This document shows, piece after piece, positions 10,265 to 18,383 of a DNA stretch of 64,000 nucleotides. The stretch is from UBA1563 sp037440065 (GTDB lineage: Bacteria; Bacteroidota; Ignavibacteria; Ignavibacteriales; Ignavibacteriaceae). Numbering within the stretch: the first letter of the stretch is position 1; every line of letters begins with the position of its first letter. A model generated the notes under the pieces. That model was not told the origin of the DNA and did not search any database. It worked only from the letters and a program-made list of their open reading frames with translations. A program made the translations under genes and the position numbers. Location: positions 744,001-808,000 of the forward strand of contig JBBIUV010000016.1 of NCBI GenBank assembly GCA_037440065.1, read 5' to 3'.

Positions 10265-10678
10265 TTAAATTATTTTCTGAATAAACCAATTAAACAGGCC
10301 AACACATGTCACCACTCCTTCAGCATCTTTAACTTCAACATTCACTTCAATTAAAGCTCTCCCTTTTTGAAGAAGTTGATTTTTAAATTCATTTGATTTT
10401 TCTTCCGGAATGGAAGAATAAGCAGTTATTGTTTTCTGTGCAGGGCGTTTGAACTTTATTTGAGCGTCCCGCAAAACGGGGATAACATTTTCGGCAAGTT
10501 CGGGGAACAATGTTTGGAGTAACTCTCCACTGGCTGTTTCTGCCAGCGTAAATTGCGCTCCGGCATGAATACTTTGCAGGTGATTCTGCGCCTCCGGTTC
10601 ATTAGATAATTCTAAAACTCCGTCACTGTTTTTTTTCAATCCCACTTTAGTTACAAAAGGAATTTTTACTACATCCAC
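10265..10678 (-). CDS. Hotdog-fold thioesterase-like protein (DUF4442/PaaI type)
   Basis: The protein has 137 residues. It starts at GTG (10678) with GGAG eight bases upstream; no in-frame ATG gives a similar N terminus. The pattern matches hotdog-fold thioesterases of the DUF4442/PaaI group: a QNHLQSIHAGAQFTLAETAS helix region at about 30-50, then an IKFKRPA strand, a long charged strand and an IEVNVEVKDAEG strand. Family members hydrolyse acyl-CoA or acyl-carrier-protein thioesters, but no substrate can be inferred. The gene lies between adenine deaminase and the four-helix membrane protein on the same strand. Confidence 0.65.
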   Translation of the reverse strand: MDVVKIPFVTKVGLKKNSDGVLELSNEPEAQNHLQSIHAGAQFTLAETASGELLQTLFPELAENVIPVLRDAQIKFKRPAQKTITAYSSIPEEKSNEFKNQLLQKGRALIEVNVEVKDAEGVVTCVGLFNWFIQKII

Positions 10679-10715
10679 AACACCGCTCCGACATTTTAGT
10701 TAGATAAAAATGAAA

Positions 10716-11729
10716 CTAATTAACCTTATAATTCTCAAGATAGTCATCAACTTTTGCCATCATTTTTTCTTTTAATCCATCTTCAAAAAAGCTTGCGCGA
10801 AATGAATTTTTTGCAAGTTCAGCTAATTCATCCTTTGATAAATTCAGTGCTTCTGCCATAGCCAAATAATTTTCATTGATATATCCGCCAAAGTATGCTG
10901 GATCATCTGAATTAATGGTTACTAAAAGATTTTTCTCAATCATCTTTCTTAAAGGATGATTTTTCAGATCGTCAACAACTTTCAATCTCAAATTTGATAA
11001 AGGACATACCGTAAGCGGCATTTGTGATTTTGCAAGTTCATCGATCAAAGCTTCGTCATCAAGTGAATTATTCCCGTGATCTATTCTCGACACGTTCAAA
11101 TATTTAAGTGCTTCCCAAACATAATCTGCAGGTCCCTCCTCCCCCGCATGAGCAACAGTTAGAAAGCCTTCCTGAAGTGCCATATTAAATACATTTATAA
11201 ATTTTGACGGCGGATTGCCAACTTCGGCAGAATCTAATCCGACAGCAACAATTTTATCTTTGTGGGGTAAAGCATCGTGGAGAGTTTTAATCGCTGATGC
11301 TTCATCCATGTCTCTTAAAAAACATAGGATTAATTTTGATGAAATACCAAGTTTATTTTCAGCATCCTTCATCGCTTTGTAAATACCGCTGATAACCGTT
11401 TCAAACTGAACACCTCTACTCGTATGCGTCTGCGGATCGAAAAACATTTCGCAGTGGAGTACATGCTGTTCGTGTGCTTTCTCCAAATATTCCAATGTCA
11501 TTTCATAAAAGTCAATCTCATGAATCAGAACTTCAGCGCCTTGATAATAAAGGTTCAGAAAGTCTTGCAGATTTCCAAAATCATAAGCTTTCTTTAATTC
11601 ATCAACCGAGTGGTACTTAATTTTTATGTTATTCCGTTTAGCAATTTTGAACATCAACTCTGGATTGAGCGTCCCTTCGATATGAAGATGTAGTTCAGCT
11701 TTGGGTAGTTCGTTTATGAAATCTAGCAT
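10716..11729 (-). CDS. Adenine deaminase (adenosine deaminase superfamily)
   Basis: The protein has 337 residues, the usual length for this family. It carries the metal and catalytic motifs of the adenosine/adenine deaminase superfamily: AELHLHIEG at 11-19, HAGEEG at 194-199, RIDHGN at 215-220 and SDDPAYF at 274-280. The FGNLQDFLNLYY segment and the DDPAYFGGY ending of the metal motif resemble the adenine deaminase (type 2) branch rather than adenosine deaminase, so conversion of adenine to hypoxanthine in purine salvage is the better guess. Zinc binding through H14, H16, H194 and D274 is inferred from the family. It lies 16 bases downstream of a coiled-coil membrane gene. Confidence 0.85.
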   Translation of the reverse strand: MLDFINELPKAELHLHIEGTLNPELMFKIAKRNNIKIKYHSVDELKKAYDFGNLQDFLNLYYQGAEVLIHEIDFYEMTLEYLEKAHEQHVLHCEMFFDPQTHTSRGVQFETVISGIYKAMKDAENKLGISSKLILCFLRDMDEASAIKTLHDALPHKDKIVAVGLDSAEVGNPPSKFINVFNMALQEGFLTVAHAGEEGPADYVWEALKYLNVSRIDHGNNSLDDEALIDELAKSQMPLTVCPLSNLRLKVVDDLKNHPLRKMIEKNLLVTINSDDPAYFGGYINENYLAMAEALNLSKDELAELAKNSFRASFFEDGLKEKMMAKVDDYLENYKVN

Positions 11730-11745
11730 TTGCTCTCTATCAACA

Positions 11746-12456
11746 TTAATTAGCCGTCTGATTATTCGTATTAAATTGTTTTAAATAAACGTCAACATTT
11801 ATTTTTACTTGTTCAATAAAAGGGATATTTTTCCTTAAACTTTCTACCGAATAGTGCGTTCCAATTTCGAAATTAACTTCTCTTACAATATTATATGCCT
11901 CAAGCCATAGATTATTATTTTTACCATGTTCAGACATAAGATCAGTATTAAAGTATTTCTGAAGAATCTTTTCTATTTTTGTTAACTTCATACCGAAATA
12001 GTTTTGCTCCCAAGTCGTACCTGGAGGATGCGCTGTTGCATCGTTTTTCATTTGCTTCAACATTACAAGACATAGATTGTCTATTTCAAATATGTCAAGC
12101 TTTAAATCTTTTTTGTCATCAATGTTTCTACGAAACTGTTCTTTCCGCAAATTATTTAATTCTTCATCTGCTAATTCATATTGTTTTTTAGTATAGAGGG
12201 TTTGCAATGAGTCAAAAAGAAATGAATTAGTTATTTGTTGTTCAATTAGAATTGTCTGTTTTTGCATCAATTCCTTTTGTGCATTTAAGTTTACGGTTTG
12301 TTCTTGAATTAATGAATTTTGATTACAAGAATTGATTATAGTGCCAATCCCCAAACAAAGTCCAATAAATATTTCGATTACAAATGTAGAATGTTTTTTG
12401 AACCAATCAAGTATTAAACCTTTCTCCTTTTTCTTAATTAAGTATTTATCGTCCAT
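11746..12456 (-). CDS. Membrane-anchored coiled-coil protein, unknown function
   Basis: The protein has 236 residues. A lysine-rich N terminus is followed by one membrane helix at about 23-42. Next is a Q/E/L-rich segment at about 44-110 that should form a coiled coil (repeated QEQTV, QKQTI, EQQIT), then a mostly helical C-terminal domain. No known family is recognised. Poor conservation signals and its position between acpS and adenine deaminase suggest a lineage-specific insertion into the housekeeping block, but base composition does not stand out. Confidence 0.6.
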   Translation of the reverse strand: MDDKYLIKKKEKGLILDWFKKHSTFVIEIFIGLCLGIGTIINSCNQNSLIQEQTVNLNAQKELMQKQTILIEQQITNSFLFDSLQTLYTKKQYELADEELNNLRKEQFRRNIDDKKDLKLDIFEIDNLCLVMLKQMKNDATAHPPGTTWEQNYFGMKLTKIEKILQKYFNTDLMSEHGKNNNLWLEAYNIVREVNFEIGTHYSVESLRKNIPFIEQVKINVDVYLKQFNTNNQTAN

Positions 12457-12521
12457 ATTTCTTATCTCTTATTACTCAACATTCAGATTAATACCTTTAC
12501 AAAGCAGAAGAAATTGTAGTA

Positions 12522-12899
12522 TTATCTCTTCAAATAAATTATCGCAAAACAAGTAACGTAATGATTTGAGTGGCTCATAGTGATTTTTAAATCTTTATCT
12601 TCACCAAGGTAATCTGCCAATTTACCGGAAAGTTTTACACTCGGTGCGCCGGAAAGCTCATTAAATATTTCAACATTCTTCCAGTTGAAATCATTATTCC
12701 AACCAGTTGCAAGCGCTTTGGAAACGGCTTCTTTAGCGGCAAATCGCGCAGCAAGATGCTGGTATTTATTTGCTTTGCTTAAACTGTATTCAAGTTCGGT
12801 GGGAGTAAATATTTTGTTCAAAAAATGATCGCCGAATTTATCAACGCTTTCTTTTATTCTGTCAATCTCAATAATATCAATGCCTATTCCAACAATCAT
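12522..12899 (-). CDS. acpS: Holo-[acyl-carrier-protein] synthase
   Basis: The protein has 125 residues, the expected size for AcpS. The N terminus IVGIGIDIIEIDRI contains the conserved magnesium-binding aspartate (D8), and FAAKEAVSKALATG at about 54-67 is the second family motif with its glutamate. The enzyme transfers the phosphopantetheine arm of coenzyme A to acyl carrier protein for fatty acid synthesis. Its ATG shares one base with the stop of the gamma-glutamyltranspeptidase gene (TAATG), so the two are translationally coupled. Confidence 0.95.
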   Translation of the reverse strand: MIVGIGIDIIEIDRIKESVDKFGDHFLNKIFTPTELEYSLSKANKYQHLAARFAAKEAVSKALATGWNNDFNWKNVEIFNELSGAPSVKLSGKLADYLGEDKDLKITMSHSNHYVTCFAIIYLKR

Positions 12900-14587
12900 T
12901 AATATCCCTCCGCCAAACCGTCTCCGCGGTGATCGCTTACCCCAACAAATTCTCCTGAGGCGGGATCAAAAGTAATGGCTTCAACTAATCCCAGAATTCT
13001 ATTTGTTCCAAATTTATAATTCTTTTCGAGAAGTTTTTGTTTAACATCTTTCGCAATTCCAAATGGTTCGTTATAAATCTCATCTGGTAACCATTGGTGA
13101 TGAATTCTTGGCGAATTTACTGCCTGCTCAAGATTCATTTCAAATTCTATTTTGTTCAAAATAACTTGCAACACCACAGTAATAATTGTTGATCCTCCGG
13201 GAGAACCAACAACAAGTACCGGCTTTCCATCTTTTAAAACGATCGTAGGAGTCATGGAACTTAACATTCTTTTGCCGGGCTGAATTTCATTTGCTATACT
13301 GCCGATAAGTCCAAATTGATTTGGAACACCAGGTTTACCACTAAAGTCATCCATTTCGTTATTGAGAAGAAATCCAGCACCCTCCACAACCAATTTAGAA
13401 CCGTATGCCGAATTAATGGTGGTTGTTACACTTACCGCACAGCCATTTTTATCCATAACCGAATAATGCGTCGTCTCCTCGCTTTCTTTAAACTTTTTCG
13501 GATCGCCCGGTTTTATTTCGGTAGAAGGAATTGCTGCATCGGTTATTTTATCAGCTAATTCCTTTGCATAACTTTTTGAAGTCAACCATTTCTGAGGCAC
13601 ATCGTAAAAATCGAGATCGCCGAGGTGCATCGAACGGTCTGCATAGGCAAATTTCATTGCTGAAACTAAAGCGTGAATATATTTACCACTGTTCCACTCA
13701 TCCTTTTGGAACGAAAAATTCTCCAAAATATTCAACATCTGGATTAAGGCAATCCCACCGGAAGATGATGGAGGCATTGAGACAATTTCATATCCTTTGT
13801 ACGTCCCTTTTATAACGCCTCGCTCAACCGGTTTATAATTCTCAAGATCAGCGGCAGAAAAATTTCCTCCAAGCGTTTTCATTTGTTGAAGTATGTGTTC
13901 GGCGATTTTTCCTTTGTAGAATCCATCTCGCCCAAATTTTTTAATTTCGGATAGTGTTGAAGCGAGATCGGGTTGTTTAAATATTTCTCCCTCTTGGTAA
14001 GCGATACCATTTTTAGAGAAGACTTTAAGAGATGAAGGATATTTTCTGAATTCTCTCAATGTCCATTCAAGTGATTTTGCATTTGCTGCAGAGAGTGGAA
14101 ATCCATCTTCGGCTAGATTAATCGCCGGTTGAATAACTTCCTCCAATTTCATCGTTCCGTATTTCTCCAACGCGTAAAGAAGCCCGGCAACACTTCCGGG
14201 AATTCCTGCTGAAGTTATTCCGTTCTGGCTTAAATCAGAATTGAATTCTCCATTCTCGTTGAGGTACATATCACGTGATGCAAGTTTGGCAGCTGCTTCT
14301 CTAAAATCAATTGCGGTGTTTCTTCCATCGGGGAGATGAATTACCATAAATCCACCACCGCCAATATTTCCCGCAACTGGATAAGTAACGGCTAAGGCGA
14401 ATCCGGTTGCAACTGCTGCGTCAACCGCGTTTCCTCCTTTCTTTAATATTTGCAGTCCAACTTTTGTTGCTATTGGTTCTGCCGAAACGACCATTCCCCT
14501 TTTAGCATGTGCTGTGTTGGCATTTACCGATAGCGTAAAGGCAACAAGAAATGTTAATAGAGGAAGACGTTTAGAACAGATCAACAT
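12899..14587 (-). CDS. ggt: Gamma-glutamyltranspeptidase (glutathione hydrolase)
   Basis: The protein has 562 residues, starting at an ATG with AAGGGG upstream, and has a signal peptide (about 1-28, ending NTAHA). The large-subunit motif GGNAVDAAVATGFAL is at 51-65. The autoprocessing site and small-subunit nucleophile threonine are in TTHYSV at 372-377, and an IGSIANEIQPGKRM...SMTPTI segment and GSPGGS follow, as in active family members. The enzyme cleaves gamma-glutamyl bonds, for example of glutathione, in the periplasm and self-cleaves into two chains. The gene overlaps the upstream MCE gene by 17 bases and the downstream acpS by one. Confidence 0.93.
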   Translation of the reverse strand: MLICSKRLPLLTFLVAFTLSVNANTAHAKRGMVVSAEPIATKVGLQILKKGGNAVDAAVATGFALAVTYPVAGNIGGGGFMVIHLPDGRNTAIDFREAAAKLASRDMYLNENGEFNSDLSQNGITSAGIPGSVAGLLYALEKYGTMKLEEVIQPAINLAEDGFPLSAANAKSLEWTLREFRKYPSSLKVFSKNGIAYQEGEIFKQPDLASTLSEIKKFGRDGFYKGKIAEHILQQMKTLGGNFSAADLENYKPVERGVIKGTYKGYEIVSMPPSSSGGIALIQMLNILENFSFQKDEWNSGKYIHALVSAMKFAYADRSMHLGDLDFYDVPQKWLTSKSYAKELADKITDAAIPSTEIKPGDPKKFKESEETTHYSVMDKNGCAVSVTTTINSAYGSKLVVEGAGFLLNNEMDDFSGKPGVPNQFGLIGSIANEIQPGKRMLSSMTPTIVLKDGKPVLVVGSPGGSTIITVVLQVILNKIEFEMNLEQAVNSPRIHHQWLPDEIYNEPFGIAKDVKQKLLEKNYKFGTNRILGLVEAITFDPASGEFVGVSDHRGDGLAEGY

Positions 14588-15473
14588 TTACCCCTTCGTT
14601 CTTTAATTGCTCGGTTAGTATTTTAACCAACTCTTTTACATTTTGTAATGTTTCTTTTAAGTCGGAAACCAATTTATCATCGTAAAGGAATTTACCGGCC
14701 GCATTTTTTTGTTCTTTTGTTTCAACCACAATTTGATCAAGTTTTGAGATGAACGAATCAGTCTTTTTAATGAGCGCTGAAACATCTGTAATAGTAGTGT
14801 GTAAAGATTCTTTATTATTCGCAAAAAAGTCTTTTGCCTCGTTTGTAAGTTGTACGCTATTGGATGTTAAAAGTTTTATCTGATTTCTATTTTCAGCAAT
14901 AACTTCTTTCAGTTGTGTTGAAATCTCCACAAGATTTGAAGCGGCAGTTTTAACATCACTTTGCAGATTTTTATCGGCAAGATATTCATTCAAAGACGTA
15001 AGACTTTGATTTACTTGTTTGAACATCATCGGTAATTCATTTTCCAATTTACCAATCATGGTCATAACAGATGGAACATCAGCAGAAAAAGAACCGATTT
15101 GAGTTTGTTTAAGGTTTAGCTTCTCGGGCGAAATGCCGGGAAGAATTTCAACTTTTTTTCCCCCCATCAGATCAAGCATCATCACCGAAAAGACTGCATC
15201 GTTACGGAGATCCACCTCAGGTTCAAGAGATAGATCAACGACAACAAAATCATTTTTCATCTCGATCTCATTAACAAAACCTTTCCGAACTCCATTGACC
15301 GTAACATTATCACCGACCTCTAGGCCGGCAACATTTTTAAATTGCACCTTAACCATCTCTCTATTCGAGTTCAGTGAAAAGTTTTTCGCCCACCCGATAA
15401 TCCAGATTAAGAGGAGAAGAGCTACAATTACAGTCAGTCCAACTCTTATGTCAGTTTTTCTTTGATCTTTCAT
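14571..15473 (-). CDS. MCE/MlaD-domain lipid-transport protein
   Basis: The protein has 300 residues. One membrane helix lies at about 11-30. An MCE domain follows at about 36-115, with the characteristic VQFKNVAGLEVGDNVTVNG start and an MMLDLMGGKKVEI strand. The C-terminal 180 residues are helical and coiled-coil-like (many KQ, NL and EN repeats). MCE proteins form rings or tubes that carry lipids between inner and outer membrane and normally work with an MlaE permease and MlaF ATPase; neither is encoded in this window. The upstream 126-residue membrane gene overlaps it by 23 bases, and ggt follows with a 17-base overlap. Confidence 0.85.
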   Translation of the reverse strand: MKDQRKTDIRVGLTVIVALLLLIWIIGWAKNFSLNSNREMVKVQFKNVAGLEVGDNVTVNGVRKGFVNEIEMKNDFVVVDLSLEPEVDLRNDAVFSVMMLDLMGGKKVEILPGISPEKLNLKQTQIGSFSADVPSVMTMIGKLENELPMMFKQVNQSLTSLNEYLADKNLQSDVKTAASNLVEISTQLKEVIAENRNQIKLLTSNSVQLTNEAKDFFANNKESLHTTITDVSALIKKTDSFISKLDQIVVETKEQKNAAGKFLYDDKLVSDLKETLQNVKELVKILTEQLKNEGVNVDLF

Positions 15474-15831
15474 TTTTCAACTTCGCTTCAATAATTGTTT
15501 TAATTTTTTCTAAATCTTGAACGGTTACAACACTATCATTTAAGTATGTATCCAAACTGTCTATCACGTCTGTAACCGAATTTAAATGAACTGTCTTAAA
15601 TTTTTTGATATTGTCCGTAAAATAATTTATTTGCGAAAAAAGGGAATCTTTTTCCGGCGTTTTTTTTACGAAATCGAATTTATTTTCCAAATCCTTTGTA
15701 ACATATTTTACAGAAATGTTTTTAATGGGTTTGACTATATAGTCATCGAGTTTATTTGTTGCAATATAAAATACTACTGCAAAAAATATAGTTGAGGCAA
15801 TAAGGGCTTTTATGAAACAGCCGGTTTTCAT
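15451..15831 (-). CDS. Small single-helix membrane protein paired with the MCE gene
   Basis: The protein has 126 residues. An N-terminal membrane anchor at about 7-25 precedes a lysine- and asparagine-rich, mostly helical soluble part that should face the periplasm. No family is recognised. The 23-base overlap with the MCE gene means tight coupling, so it may be a partner of that lipid-transport protein. This is inferred from context only. Confidence 0.6.
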   Translation of the reverse strand: MKTGCFIKALIASTIFFAVVFYIATNKLDDYIVKPIKNISVKYVTKDLENKFDFVKKTPEKDSLFSQINYFTDNIKKFKTVHLNSVTDVIDSLDTYLNDSVVTVQDLEKIKTIIEAKLKNERSKKN

Positions 15832-15872
15832 AGAAAATCCTTAAAGTAAGGGGATAAAACAGAAACAAAAAA

Positions 15873-15898
15873 ACAAAGCAGTAGTAAAACTGCTTTGT
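15873..15898 (-). terminator. Rho-independent terminator after ssb
   Basis: On the minus strand ACAAAGCAGT, a six-base loop and ACTGCTTTGT form a perfect 10-bp stem, followed by a run of T (TTTTTTT). It lies 45 bases past the ssb stop and separates ssb from the small membrane protein/MCE/ggt group. Confidence 0.88.
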
Positions 15899-15943
15899 CT
15901 AATAATAAATCTTCCAATTGAGAAAAACCTATAGTATAAAATC

Positions 15944-16363
15944 TTAGAATGGGAGATCTTCAGCATCTCCGTCTGGAACAATGCTCTCTCCTTCTGAACT
16001 ATTTGAGAAAGAAGACGATGAATTATCACCTCCACGTTTATCCAGCGGAATAATTCTCTCTGTTACAATTTTTGTTGAATATCTTTTATTCCCTTCTTTG
16101 TCAGTGTAATTATCAGTTTGAATTCTTCCTTCAACGTACACTTTTGCTCCCTTTTTCAGCACTTCTTTGAAATAATCTGAAAGATTAAAGGAAACGATGT
16201 TATGCCACGTTGTTTCGTTAACCCAATTACCATCTTTCCCTTTGTAGCTGTTTTCCGTGGCGATAGAAAAATTTGTTACCGAAACATTTGATGGAGAAAC
16301 TCTTGTCTCAGAATCTCTACCAAGTTGACCAATCAACATTACTTTGTTTAAAGAGAAAGCCAT
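15944..16363 (-). CDS. ssb: Single-stranded DNA-binding protein
   Basis: The protein has 139 residues. An OB fold covers about 1-105 with the family start NKVMLIGQLGRDSE and the strand VYVEGRIQTDNYTDKEGN. A serine-rich linker and an acidic tail ending DAEDLPF follow; this tail is the usual docking site for repair and replication proteins. It binds ssDNA as a tetramer in replication, repair and recombination. The start is fixed by a strong AGGAGG six bases before the ATG. A SPOR lipoprotein gene lies upstream and a terminator immediately downstream. Confidence 0.95.
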   Translation of the reverse strand: MAFSLNKVMLIGQLGRDSETRVSPSNVSVTNFSIATENSYKGKDGNWVNETTWHNIVSFNLSDYFKEVLKKGAKVYVEGRIQTDNYTDKEGNKRYSTKIVTERIIPLDKRGGDNSSSSFSNSSEGESIVPDGDAEDLPF

Positions 16364-16414
16364 AAAAACCTCCTAAGGATATTTATTAAAATTAAATTTT
16401 GATTCAAACACAAA

Positions 16415-16843
16415 TTAAGGATTCACCACGATAAATGCATCTTTATAATTTTTAGATTTCCAAAGTTCATTTCTGACTGACTCTGCTTCAGATTTGGTTG
16501 CAAAAGGTTTTAATTGTACTACATAGAGTTTGAATTCTTCTGAAAAAGAAACAACTATCTCCTTTGAGAGTTTCTTTTTTGCTAGAGCAGCATAATCATC
16601 AGCAGAAGTTTTTGTAGTAAAAGCTCCAATTTGAACAATAAACTTTTTAGCTGTTTCTGTTTGCGGTACTGAAACTTCTACTTTAGGAGTGGTTGGAATA
16701 GAGTCAACCTCAGATGCATCAAAAACATATTCTTCTTTCTGAATTTCAGTCTCATTTTCCTTTTTTGTCTGTTCATCAGAGGATGAACAACCCAACATAA
16801 AGACCAAAGAAACCGAGATAAAAACAATATAGAACTTACGCAT
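16415..16843 (-). CDS. SPOR-domain lipoprotein
   Basis: The ATG at 16843 is chosen (142 residues). A possible upstream start at 16873 would place the coding sequence inside the preceding terminator hairpin and spoil the signal peptide. The N terminus is a lipoprotein signal with lipobox MLGC (Cys19), then a charged linker. A SPOR domain at about 68-142 opens FIVQIGAFTTKTSADDYA and contains YVVQLKPFATKSEAESV. SPOR domains bind septal peptidoglycan stripped of stem peptides, so a role in cell-envelope growth or division is likely. It lies 51 bases before ssb. Confidence 0.8.
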   Translation of the reverse strand: MRKFYIVFISVSLVFMLGCSSSDEQTKKENETEIQKEEYVFDASEVDSIPTTPKVEVSVPQTETAKKFIVQIGAFTTKTSADDYAALAKKKLSKEIVVSFSEEFKLYVVQLKPFATKSEAESVRNELWKSKNYKDAFIVVNP

Positions 16844-16856
16844 TACCGATCCTTTA

Positions 16857-16888
16857 AAAAAGAAGGATGGCAAAAGCCATCCTTCTTC
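16857..16888 (-). terminator. Rho-independent terminator after the SGNH-hydrolase lipoprotein
   Basis: AAGAAGGATGGC at 16861-16872 pairs perfectly with GCCATCCTTCTT at 16877-16888 around a four-base loop. On the minus strand the stem is followed by a T run. It ends the FadL/SGNH transcript and also argues against the longer start of the SPOR lipoprotein. Confidence 0.92.
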
Positions 16889-16896
16889 TATTCTAA

Positions 16897-18363
16897 CTAA
16901 AACAATAAATTATCAAACGTTCCTGCAGGAAATTTTGGTATTCCATAGTAATCGAAACTAATTCTCTTGCCAAGAATTATGCTAGGTTTAATTGAAGTTA
17001 CATCAACTAATGGAATATTTCCTCCCCATTTAGCATTGATAACTTTAATAAATTCATTAGCAATAATTGCATGTGCATGATTTGAAGGATGAACACCATC
17101 TAAAGAGAAAAGTCCACCTGAAATGTATCCTGTTGTGAATTTGATTCCACCATAATAAGTGCCACCGGAAAAATCTTTAGCCCGAATTTGGTTGAAAAAT
17201 GAATTTATGTTAACTAATCCAAATCCACGATTTCTTGCAAGGCTATCAATTGATGCATTAAAACTAGCCGTAGCCGTTTTAGCAGTAGTAATTTCATCTG
17301 CATCTAAAGTTAACGCGTCTGGGAAAGGATTTTGCGGATGGAATCCAAAAGGTTTTGTGGTGTCCAATCCTGCAATTGAGGCTAAAACTGCTGCAAGTGG
17401 AAGACCATTTGATGTCGCAATATAGCGATACCAAGCACCTGTAGGTTGTCCTAAATATCCAGTCCAACTTCCAGCAGCTAGGGTTAAATCAACTTTACCG
17501 GTTAATAAACCAATCGAATCAACAACAGCTGTCGGATCGACAGCAGCGGCTCCATGTTTCTGGTAGAACAAACCGGCTAAACCATTTTTTACCCAACCTG
17601 CACCAAGAGCTAATTTAGGTCCAACTGTATTAAAAAATGGAATTGCAGTCACATCTGGTAGATTTGCAACAACAACTTTGGTATTTAATGATTTTAAGCT
17701 GTCTGCTAAAAATCTATACAATGCATCAAAAGTTGCGGCACTAGTTGGAGCAGATGGAGAAGCTCCTCCACTCGTTGCAAATCCTAGGACATCATTATTC
17801 CCAATCCATAGAGTTAACAAAGTTGGATTAAGAACTTTTGCCTGAGCAAATTGCGACCCAAGATTTAACGCACTATTGCGTAGAATAAGGTCGAACATAC
17901 GGTTCGGTCTACCTGCTAATCCAGAACCGCAGTTATCTTTATTTGTAGCGTTCAACACATCGTATAATAGTGCTCCAGGAACACCCAAGTTGTTATAAGG
18001 AGCAGCATAAGCTGTATTAGTTGGTGCACCAACTGCAGGATTATAAATGATTGTAGGAGTACTTGTTGCTAAATCAAATGCTGTAAGTTCCATTCTATTA
18101 CCAGTACCGGGGTCAGCCACTATAGGCATAGCGAATGAAACACCAACTTGTTTTGCAATAAGATTGCCATAAGCATAAACTTGAGCGCTTTCATAAAGAG
18201 CACCTGATTGATAACCAGCGGTAATACTATTCCCAATCGTAACAAAACGATCATAACTTGCAGTACCGGAGGTTGGAGCTGTTAATTCGCTTCTATCTTC
18301 GCACCCAACGAAAATTACGGCGATAAGGCTAAGACTAAAAAGGACATTTAATATTTTTTTCAT
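16897..18363 (-). CDS. SGNH/GDSL-family hydrolase, lipoprotein
   Basis: The protein has 488 residues with a strong GGAGG before the ATG. The lipoprotein signal has lipobox IFVGC (Cys21). SGNH blocks are visible: FVTIGNSITAGYQ at 40-52 with Ser46 as nucleophile, NNLGVPGALLYD, LWIGNNDVLGF with the conserved Asn, and LDGVHPSNHAH with the Asp-His pair near the C terminus. Family members are esterases or lipases acting on lipids or acylated sugars; the substrate is unknown. The gene lies 20 bases downstream of a FadL-like channel, so the pair may release and import hydrophobic compounds (inference). Confidence 0.85.
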   Translation of the reverse strand: MKKILNVLFSLSLIAVIFVGCEDRSELTAPTSGTASYDRFVTIGNSITAGYQSGALYESAQVYAYGNLIAKQVGVSFAMPIVADPGTGNRMELTAFDLATSTPTIIYNPAVGAPTNTAYAAPYNNLGVPGALLYDVLNATNKDNCGSGLAGRPNRMFDLILRNSALNLGSQFAQAKVLNPTLLTLWIGNNDVLGFATSGGASPSAPTSAATFDALYRFLADSLKSLNTKVVVANLPDVTAIPFFNTVGPKLALGAGWVKNGLAGLFYQKHGAAAVDPTAVVDSIGLLTGKVDLTLAAGSWTGYLGQPTGAWYRYIATSNGLPLAAVLASIAGLDTTKPFGFHPQNPFPDALTLDADEITTAKTATASFNASIDSLARNRGFGLVNINSFFNQIRAKDFSGGTYYGGIKFTTGYISGGLFSLDGVHPSNHAHAIIANEFIKVINAKWGGNIPLVDVTSIKPSIILGKRISFDYYGIPKFPAGTFDNLLF

Positions 18364-18383
18364 AGCTTCTATACCTCCAATGG

